Assembly (NCBI GenBank): GCA_016711505.1
Contig: JADJSV010000001.1
Span: 558,001 to 622,000 of the forward strand
Direction of reading: 5' to 3'
Origin: Bacteroidota bacterium
GTDB taxonomy: Bacteria; Bacteroidota; Bacteroidia; AKYH767-A; 2013-40CM-41-45
Length of the DNA stretch: 64,000 bases
The notes under the pieces are model-generated. The model did not search any database. It had not been told where the DNA came from and worked only from the letters and a program-made list of their open reading frames with translations. Shown here piece by piece: positions 54,870 through 61,819 of this stretch. A program made the translations under genes and the position numbers. How positions within the stretch are numbered: position 1 is the stretch's first letter; every line of letters starts with the position of its first letter.

Positions 54870-56138
54870 ATGGAAAAAGATACAGAGATCTTCAGTCTCA
54901 TCAATAAAGAAAAGAAACGTCAGCAGCATGGAATTGAATTGATCGCTTCTGAAAATTTTGTAAGTAAACAAGTAATGCAGGCAATGGGCTCTTGTCTGAC
55001 GAATAAATATGCTGAAGGACTACCGGGAAAAAGATATTACGGCGGATGTGAAATTGTAGATCAGGTTGAGCAGATCGCTATTGATCGTGCAAAGACATTA
55101 TTCAATGCAGCATGGGTTAATGTTCAACCGCATTCAGGAGCGCAGGCAAATGCTGCTGTTATGCTTGGCGTGATTCAACCGGGAGATACAATTCTTGGTT
55201 TTGATCTTTCTCATGGTGGCCATTTAACTCATGGTTCATCTGTAAACTTTTCCGGCAAACTTTATCGCCCAACATTCTATGGTGTTCGTCAGGAAACCGG
55301 TCAGGTAGACTATGATGCAATGGAAGTTACAGCAAGAAAAGAAAAACCGAAATTGATAATTGCAGGTGCTTCGTCTTATTCGCGTGACTGGGATTTTATC
55401 AGAATGAGACAAATTGCTGACGAAGTTGGCGCATTGCTTATGGCAGATATTGCACATCCTGCCGGATTGATCGCACGTGGTTTGCTGAATGATCCGCTTC
55501 CTTATTGTCACATTGTTACAACTACAACACATAAAACACTTCGCGGACCAAGAGGCGGAATAATCATGATGGGCAAGGATTTTGAAAATCCAATGGGACA
55601 CAAAACTCCTAAAGGAGAAATCAAAATGATGAGTGCTGTACTTGATGGCGCTGTTTTTCCGGGAACACAAGGTGGACCACTGGAACATGTTATTGCAGCA
55701 AAGGCTGTAGCATTTGGAGAAGATCTTACTGATGAATATTTCAAATATTGTGTTCAGATGGTTAAGAATGCAAAAGCTATGGCAAATGCCTTTATCGCTT
55801 TAGGATATAAGATCATTAGTGATGGCACCGACAATCATTCAATGCTTATCGATCTGAGAAGTAAAAATGTTACCGGAAAATTAGCTGAAAATATTTTAGT
55901 GAAAGCAGATATCACTGTAAACAAAAACATGGTTCCTTTCGATGACAAATCACCTTTCATTACATCCGGGATCCGTGTCGGTACTCCTGCAATGACCACC
56001 CGGGGCATTAAAGAAAAAGATTGTGAAAAAATCGTAAAGCTTATCGACGAAGTCCTGATGAATCACGACAATGAAACGAAAGTTGCTGGTGTTAAGAAGA
56101 AAGTGAATACGATGATGGAGCGGTTTCCACTATATTAG
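54870..56138 (+). CDS. glyA: Serine hydroxymethyltransferase
   Basis: 422 residues, standard. PLP Lys222 in TTTTHKTLRGPRGG; ELIASENFVS and KYAEGLPGKRYYGG near the N-terminus and HPAGLIARGLLNDP follow the family. It converts serine and THF to glycine and methylene-THF, the substrate of FolD. 44 bp after the nucleotidyltransferase gene. Ends at a heptamer hairpin and converges with hmgA. Confidence 0.97.
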   Translation: MEKDTEIFSLINKEKKRQQHGIELIASENFVSKQVMQAMGSCLTNKYAEGLPGKRYYGGCEIVDQVEQIAIDRAKTLFNAAWVNVQPHSGAQANAAVMLGVIQPGDTILGFDLSHGGHLTHGSSVNFSGKLYRPTFYGVRQETGQVDYDAMEVTARKEKPKLIIAGASSYSRDWDFIRMRQIADEVGALLMADIAHPAGLIARGLLNDPLPYCHIVTTTTHKTLRGPRGGIIMMGKDFENPMGHKTPKGEIKMMSAVLDGAVFPGTQGGPLEHVIAAKAVAFGEDLTDEYFKYCVQMVKNAKAMANAFIALGYKIISDGTDNHSMLIDLRSKNVTGKLAENILVKADITVNKNMVPFDDKSPFITSGIRVGTPAMTTRGIKEKDCEKIVKLIDEVLMNHDNETKVAGVKKKVNTMMERFPLY

Positions 56139-56225
56139 TTCAAGGTTCAAAGTTCAAAGTTGGCTTCGTAGTTTCCTACGCAGCCAACTTTGAACTTTGA
56201 ACTTTGAACTTTGAACCTTGAACTA
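56139..56225. repeat. Heptamer-arm hairpin, TTCAAAG / CTTTGAA with CTACGCAGCC core
   Basis: Left arm GTTCAAGGTTCAAAGTTC and onward to 56161, central TTGGCTTCGTAG with CTACGCAGCCAA (TTTC loop), right arm CTTTGAA units to 56225. Nearly perfect pairing over about 35 bp. It starts at the glyA stop and lies wholly within the 3' end of the hmgA frame. Confidence 0.88.
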
Positions 56226-57382
56226 ACTTCTATCCAACTCCCAAAATAATCCTCCGACATAATTGCCAGGCCTTGTTTGGTTATTGAAAGTGGCCTGAAG
56301 GTATCGACCATTACTGCTAATTCTTTTGTTTCTTTTTGACCGATACTTTTTTCAACAGTGCCCGGATGCGGACCATGCGGAATTCCTGCCGGATGCAATG
56401 TGATCATACCACGGGTTACTTTTTTTCTGCTCATAAAATCTCCATCAACATAATAGAGAACTTCATCCGAATCAATGTTACTATGATGGTAAGGAGCAGG
56501 AATGCTTAATGGATGATAATCGTATAGGCGCGGAACAAATGAGCAGATCACAAAATTATTCGCTTCGAATGTCTGATGTATTGGTGGCGGCAGATGCAAT
56601 CTTCCTGTGATCGGTTCGAAGTCATGAATTGATAAGATGTAGGGATATAAATTTCCATCCCATCCGATGGCATCAAAAGGATGCGTTGCATAAATGTAAG
56701 GATAAACAATACCCTGTTTTTTGATCATGATCTTGAATTCACCTTTCTGATCAATCGTCTCCAGCTTTTCAGGTTTGCGGATGTCTCTCTCACAGAATGG
56801 AGAATGCTCTTCTAATTGACCGTAAGCATTTCTGTATCTTTTCGGAAACTCAATTGCAGTAAAAGATTCAACGATGAAAAGTCTGTTGTTGCTATCAGTA
56901 AAATGCAATTGGTAGACCGTTCCTCTTGGAACAACTAAATAGTCACCATATTTAAATTCAAGCTGACCATAAATAGTTTTTATTGTTCCACTTCCTTCGT
57001 GAATAAAGATCACTTCATCGGCATCGGCATTCTTGAAAAAATAATCTTTCATTGATGCCTGTGGTGAAGCGAGTGTAATATGTACATCCGAATTCACTAA
57101 TACCGGAACTCTGCTACGCAAATAATCTGATGTCGGAATAACATTGAAGCCTTCGAAGCTCTGATGTTTCAAAGATTTTTCAAATGCTATTTCCGGCGCA
57201 ACTGAAAAAGATTCTCCAATGGATTTTACCATTGTAGGCGGATAACAATGATAGATCAGTGAGTAGACATTCGAAAAGCCGTGAGTTGAAACCAATTCTT
57301 CTGCATATAATTCCTGATTTGGTTTTCTGAATTGTGTATGTGGCTTAGGAGGAAGACTGCGCAGTTTGTGGTGTTGAGCCAT
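56147..57382 (-). CDS. hmgA: Homogentisate 1,2-dioxygenase with a repeat-derived C-terminal tail
   Basis: 411 residues from the ATG at 57382 (MAQHHKLRSLPPKPHTQFRK). Cupin-type dioxygenase: YGDYLVVPRGTVYQLHF, PPPIHQTFEANNFVICSFVP and iron-site region YHHSNIDSDEVLYYVDG with HPAGIPHGPHPG. It opens the homogentisate ring in tyrosine/phenylalanine catabolism. The last 24 residues (SRFKVQSSKFKVGCVGN...) are translated from the heptamer hairpin; the normal protein should end near GSWIEV. A fumarylacetoacetate hydrolase-family gene is 3.4 kb away. Confidence 0.92.
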   Translation of the reverse strand: MAQHHKLRSLPPKPHTQFRKPNQELYAEELVSTHGFSNVYSLIYHCYPPTMVKSIGESFSVAPEIAFEKSLKHQSFEGFNVIPTSDYLRSRVPVLVNSDVHITLASPQASMKDYFFKNADADEVIFIHEGSGTIKTIYGQLEFKYGDYLVVPRGTVYQLHFTDSNNRLFIVESFTAIEFPKRYRNAYGQLEEHSPFCERDIRKPEKLETIDQKGEFKIMIKKQGIVYPYIYATHPFDAIGWDGNLYPYILSIHDFEPITGRLHLPPPIHQTFEANNFVICSFVPRLYDYHPLSIPAPYHHSNIDSDEVLYYVDGDFMSRKKVTRGMITLHPAGIPHGPHPGTVEKSIGQKETKELAVMVDTFRPLSITKQGLAIMSEDYFGSWIEVSSRFKVQSSKFKVGCVGNYEANFEL

Positions 57383-57678
57383 AAGATATTTTTTACACGT
57401 CAAATTTAACCATTTCCTGCCAAATCAAACCTTAATTTTTATCATGAAAAAATCTATTTTTAAAAATTAAGTGATAGAAATCATGGAAATTTTAAGAATA
57501 ATCGAATCAAAACCCATTTTCAACTGCTCCTTCTATAAATATTGAATACCAAATGCCACTCTTCTTACAACTGTAAGTCTTTGCCGTCATTCTAAAAACT
57601 TAGCCGCTTCAAATGCGATTAACTTGCTAAGCGGATACCATGTATTGTGTCCGTACCATTTGATTAAATAATGAACAC
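57383..57678. other. Divergent promoter region of hmgA and the 916-residue protein
   Basis: No gene is seen. A CTTAGCCGCTT segment at 57599 and GCTAAGCGG about 25 bases on can pair (stem of about 9 bp), which may form a structured leader for the downstream gene. No confident TAnnTTTG element was identified by eye. Confidence 0.3.
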
Positions 57679-60429
57679 ATGAAAAAATCGAAATTACAGG
57701 TTATGATAGAATTTTTATCGCACCTGTCTCAACTAAAAAGAGCTTCTAAAAGCGGTATTAAAGTACCGACTGTAAAAAACGGACGCCAGTTGAGTGTTGT
57801 TCTTGTATTGTTCCTGCTATTTTCAACAAACATGTTTGCTGTCACTTATTATTCCCGGACATCCGGAGGTAATTGGAACGTAGCTTCAACATGGTCAACT
57901 GTTGGATATGGTAATGCAACAAATTCCGGAACATTCCCATCTGCAGGTGACGTAGCAAATATTGGTGATGGTTATACTGTCATGATCAATGCTGCTGTCA
58001 ATGTTGGTACTATTAATATAGGTCAAGGTGTATCAGGAACACTTGAATTCAGATCAACATCCAATTACACTGTCAATGTAAGCGGAAGTGTAACTGTAAA
58101 TACAGGTGCACGGTTCTATTACAATTCAGCAGTGATCCGGACACATCAGGTGAACGTTTCAAAAAACTTTACTAATTATGGTCAGGTTGATTTTTATGTT
58201 GGCGCAGGTCAGCTTGTCAATCTTTCATTTAATACAAATTCTAATAGCATTGTTTCCGGAACCGGTACATGGGATCTTAACAATGTCACTTTAAATAAAA
58301 CATTATCTACTGCCTTCACATTAAATGTTCAGACAAGTACGTTTGAATCAGGTATACGTAGTTTCATTGGAACGTATGGAACTTACATTCATAACAACTC
58401 AGGAACTTACCTGATAAATCCTACAGCAGCAACTTTCACGATTGGGCCTAACATGAAATACCAGATTCCATTAGGAACTATGTGGTTTGCATCGAATGCA
58501 GACAACGTTGTGATTCAAGGGGAAATGTACATAACAGGCGGAACAGTAAAAATAGGTAAAACAAATGGTATACAAGGATTAAGATATGATCAGAATGGAG
58601 CAACTATTCCAAAGTTAGATATCTCTGCAGGTTCACTTGAAGTACATGGTGGAATTACTTATGGAACGGCATCCAGTACCGAACCCTTTCATTTCCGAAT
58701 GACAGGTGGAGCAGTTACTATTAATTCAGGAAGTACAGGCTCAAATCGTCAGTTATTATATCTGAATGATGTTGCTACCAGTACTTTTTACATGAATGCC
58801 GGAACTATAACATTCCAGCGTCCAAATACCAACGGAGCACTTACAGTAGATTTTGCAGTACCGGGAACAAATGGTAGCGTAACTTCTAATGGTGGTATTC
58901 TTCAATTTGGTAATGCGTCAACTGCTGCAGGTGCTGTATTTAATTTCAGACCTTATGCAAACGTAACGCAACCGCATTTCAGAGTATCAGGAAGCGCAGG
59001 TAATGCCATCACTCTGGCAACTTCATATGGATCAACTACAAATTTCAGAATTCTAAGTTTATACATTGATGTAAATAAAACATTTGACATTCGTTCAATT
59101 GGCGGTGCTGTTGGAGACTCAAAAACGATGACCCTCATGACTACCTGCAATGGTGTCGAAGCATTGTACAATGCCGGTACATTCCAGCAACGATTGAGTA
59201 CAGTTACATTCAATACATCAGGAGCACAGGCAATTGGTGGACCGAATACAACTACTTTCTATAATCTAAGCATAAACAACGCAAGTCATATCACGCTTAA
59301 CAAGCCAACAAATGTTACTAATTTCCTCACGATGGTGAATGGTAAATTATTAACTACAAATGCAAACGTACTAACTTGTACATCTACCGCATCTGCTACG
59401 ATCGGTTCGAGCACGAGTTATGTTGATGGTCCTATGGTCCATACTGTTGCATCAGCTGCACTTACTGCAAGAACTTTCCCTGTTGGAAAAGGTTCAGCAT
59501 ATCGTCCTGTTGTTTTAACTGTAACTCATAACAATGCTCTTTCAGTTACTTACAGAGCAGAAGTAAATAATTCACCGGCAACTGCATTGCCTTACACATA
59601 TCCACCAACAATTGCAAACGTTTCAGCGGTACGTTATACACGTATCATTCGCTCAGCAGTAAGTAATTTCACAAGCGGAAGAATTCAGATGTATTACAAT
59701 ACAGATGATGTTGTAGGCGATAAAAACACTCTTACTGTTGCGCATGATGACGGCGTTTCTCAATGGAGAAATATTGGCGGAACTGCTACGGCAAACTGGG
59801 TAGGAAATATTACATCAGGACTGTTTACCAGCTTCAATACTTATTTTGCTCTGGCTAATCCTCCGGGTGGTGGTAATGCTCTTCCGGTTTCACTTACTTC
59901 ATTCACTGCTGCCTTTGAAGGAAAAAATGTTGCGGTAAAATGGACAACTGAATCAGAGATCAATAACGATTTCTTTACTCTTGAAAGATCTACTGACAAC
60001 ATCCATTATTCTGAAATTACTCAGGTCGATGGAGCGGGAAATTCAACAACATCAAAAAGTTACTCATACACAGATCAGCAAGCATTACGTGGAATTTCAT
60101 ACTACCGTCTGAAACAAACAGACTTTGATGGAAATTTTGAATACTTCCCTGCTGCTGTTGTACAAAATAAAAACAAAGGATCATTTGTGATCTATCCTAA
60201 TCCTGCTAGTACAAGTATCGTTCACCTTTCAGGTGAAACAAATCTTGAGAATGCAGTAGTTGTTGTTCAGGATATAACAGGACGTACAATTCCTGCAACT
60301 TACAGAACAACAGAAAATGGTTCAGTCGAAATTCAAATTGATGAGTATTACTTAAAAACCGGTGCTGTATTTTTTATAAATGCAACAGACGGCGAAACAG
60401 TGATCAGAGAAAAATTACTCATCAACTAA
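57679..60429 (+). CDS. Large secreted beta-rich protein with T9SS sorting domain
   Basis: 916 residues. An unusually long basic N-region precedes the hydrophobic signal core (LSVVLVLFLLFSTNMFA). After YYSRTSGGNWNVASTWST (a GW-T pattern common at the start of such proteins) comes a long Ser/Thr/Asn/Gly-rich beta-helix-like region, a linker (PPGGGNALPVSLTSFTA), an FnIII-like segment (FTLERSTDNIHYSEI) and a C-terminal T9SS domain (FVIYPNPASTSIVHLSG). It is likely surface-displayed; adhesin-like role is a guess. Confidence 0.82.
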   Translation: MKKSKLQVMIEFLSHLSQLKRASKSGIKVPTVKNGRQLSVVLVLFLLFSTNMFAVTYYSRTSGGNWNVASTWSTVGYGNATNSGTFPSAGDVANIGDGYTVMINAAVNVGTINIGQGVSGTLEFRSTSNYTVNVSGSVTVNTGARFYYNSAVIRTHQVNVSKNFTNYGQVDFYVGAGQLVNLSFNTNSNSIVSGTGTWDLNNVTLNKTLSTAFTLNVQTSTFESGIRSFIGTYGTYIHNNSGTYLINPTAATFTIGPNMKYQIPLGTMWFASNADNVVIQGEMYITGGTVKIGKTNGIQGLRYDQNGATIPKLDISAGSLEVHGGITYGTASSTEPFHFRMTGGAVTINSGSTGSNRQLLYLNDVATSTFYMNAGTITFQRPNTNGALTVDFAVPGTNGSVTSNGGILQFGNASTAAGAVFNFRPYANVTQPHFRVSGSAGNAITLATSYGSTTNFRILSLYIDVNKTFDIRSIGGAVGDSKTMTLMTTCNGVEALYNAGTFQQRLSTVTFNTSGAQAIGGPNTTTFYNLSINNASHITLNKPTNVTNFLTMVNGKLLTTNANVLTCTSTASATIGSSTSYVDGPMVHTVASAALTARTFPVGKGSAYRPVVLTVTHNNALSVTYRAEVNNSPATALPYTYPPTIANVSAVRYTRIIRSAVSNFTSGRIQMYYNTDDVVGDKNTLTVAHDDGVSQWRNIGGTATANWVGNITSGLFTSFNTYFALANPPGGGNALPVSLTSFTAAFEGKNVAVKWTTESEINNDFFTLERSTDNIHYSEITQVDGAGNSTTSKSYSYTDQQALRGISYYRLKQTDFDGNFEYFPAAVVQNKNKGSFVIYPNPASTSIVHLSGETNLENAVVVVQDITGRTIPATYRTTENGSVEIQIDEYYLKTGAVFFINATDGETVIREKLLIN

Positions 60430-60473
60430 AAATATTTTTCATGGTTTAGTTAGGAATATTGGTTAGGCAAAAG

Positions 60474-60498
60474 AGGCTCCTTAGGTGGGGCCTTTTTT
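60474..60498 (+). terminator. Rho-independent terminator
   Basis: AGGCTCC (60474-60480) pairs with GGGGCCT (60487-60493, one G-U) over a 6-base loop, followed by six T. Ends transcription of the 916-residue protein gene. Confidence 0.82.
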
Positions 60499-60512
60499 GT
60501 TTTCAATTATCT

Positions 60513-60701
60513 CCCGCAGAGTTGCGCAGAATACGCAGAAAATCCGCAGAGATCCCTTCGGGATGGATAATTATATTCATATCAGATTGTTCTAAAAATA
60601 ATATTTGTGGTCCTTTTTAGAAAAGAACATAATTAAATATTTTTTTCTGCTCCCGTAGGGAGCTCTGCGGATTTTCTGCGTATTCTGCGCAACTCTGCGG
60701 G
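60513..60701. repeat. Perfect 39-bp inverted repeat with nested hairpins
   Basis: 60513-60551 and 60663-60701 are exact reverse complements over 39 bp. The arm is built from CGCAGAG/CGCAGAA units at loose spacing. Between them lie smaller palindromes: ATCCCTTCGGGAT (60552-60564), TTCTAAAAA/TTTTTAGAA (about 60590-60621) and CTCCCGTAGGGAG (60650-60662). Confidence 0.9.
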
Positions 60702-60720
60702 AAATAAACCACCAAAACAC

Positions 60721-60753
60721 TTGCCCCTTTAACCCTTAATTTTAGTATATTTG
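60721..60753 (+). promoter_or_regulatory. Bacteroidota-type promoter
   Basis: TTG (60721-60723), a 22-bp spacer, then TATATTTG (60746-60753), matching TTG-N(17-23)-TAnnTTTG. It is 20 bp before the start of the fumarylacetoacetate hydrolase-family gene. Confidence 0.6.
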
Positions 60754-60772
60754 CACTACTAAAAAAAACGGG

Positions 60773-61804
60773 ATGAAATTAGTTAGTTACCTGGCCAACA
60801 ATGGTGAACATTTAGGCCTTTTTGTTGAAAATACTATTTACAATCTACCGGAAAATGCCGGTCTGATCGGAAAACAGTTGCCTGATTCAATGGCTGCTTT
60901 TTTAAACGGCGGAAGTGATGCAATGAAAATTGCTCATGAAGTCAACACCGGTATCATAAATAAGTCGATCAAAGCTATAGCTGCAAACGTCAATAGCGAT
61001 GCGTTACTTGCCCCTGTTCCCCACCCGACTTCATGCCGCGACGGATATGCATTCAGACAGCATGTTGAAGCTGCTCGCAGAAACCGCAAGGTTCCTATGA
61101 TAACAGAATTTGACCAATACCCTATTTTCTATTTTACTAATCATAATGCTGTACAAGGTCCCGGTGATGTTGTATGCATGCCCGATCATTTTCAGAAACT
61201 TGATTTCGAACTGGAAGTTTCAATAGTGATCGGTAAAAAAGGACGCAATGTAAAAGCAGCTGATGCTGATTCATACATTGCCGGATACATGATCATGAAC
61301 GACATGAGTGCCCGTACTCTGCAAATGGAAGAAATGGCGTTGAATCTGGGACCTGCCAAAGGAAAAGATTTTTCAACCGTGATTGGTCCATGGTTAGTTA
61401 CTCCCGATGAACTTGAACAATATAAAGTTCCTGCTAAACCGGGTCATGTTGGTAATGCTTATGATCTTCCAATGACTTGCAAAGTAAATGGTAAAGTAGT
61501 TTCTCAGGGTAATATGAAAGAGATGGACTGGACATTTGCTGAGATCATCGAACGTTGTGCTTATGGTGTGGATATTCTTCCTGGTGATGTGATCGGTTCT
61601 GGAACTGTTGGTACAGGTTGTTTTCTTGAACTAAATGGAACCGGACTTTTAAATGATCCGAATTACAAAGTGCAATGGTTGCAACCAAATGATGTTGTTG
61701 AAATGGATGTAAAAGGACTTGGCCATTTATCCAATACTATCAAAAAAGATAATTCAGATTTTTCAATTCTCGCATTGAAAAAATTCAGTGAAACTACAGC
61801 GTAA
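60773..61804 (+). CDS. Fumarylacetoacetate hydrolase-family protein
   Basis: 343 residues. The FAH metal-site motif DFELEVSIVIGKKGRNV, then YIAGYMIMNDMSARTLQMEE, LGPAKGKDFSTVIGPWLV and the C-terminal GSGTVGTGCFLELNG are typical. Members cleave beta-diketo acids, as in the last step of tyrosine breakdown, or related hydratase/decarboxylase steps. With hmgA 3.4 kb away the tyrosine route is a fair inference. 15 bp before rel. Confidence 0.88.
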   Translation: MKLVSYLANNGEHLGLFVENTIYNLPENAGLIGKQLPDSMAAFLNGGSDAMKIAHEVNTGIINKSIKAIAANVNSDALLAPVPHPTSCRDGYAFRQHVEAARRNRKVPMITEFDQYPIFYFTNHNAVQGPGDVVCMPDHFQKLDFELEVSIVIGKKGRNVKAADADSYIAGYMIMNDMSARTLQMEEMALNLGPAKGKDFSTVIGPWLVTPDELEQYKVPAKPGHVGNAYDLPMTCKVNGKVVSQGNMKEMDWTFAEIIERCAYGVDILPGDVIGSGTVGTGCFLELNGTGLLNDPNYKVQWLQPNDVVEMDVKGLGHLSNTIKKDNSDFSILALKKFSETTA

Positions 61805-61819
61805 GCGCATTTCATTTTT

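Noticed and set aside
57679..60429. Idea that the 916-residue protein is an autotransporter
   Set aside because: The C-terminus is a T9SS sorting domain (YPNP) and not a beta-barrel.
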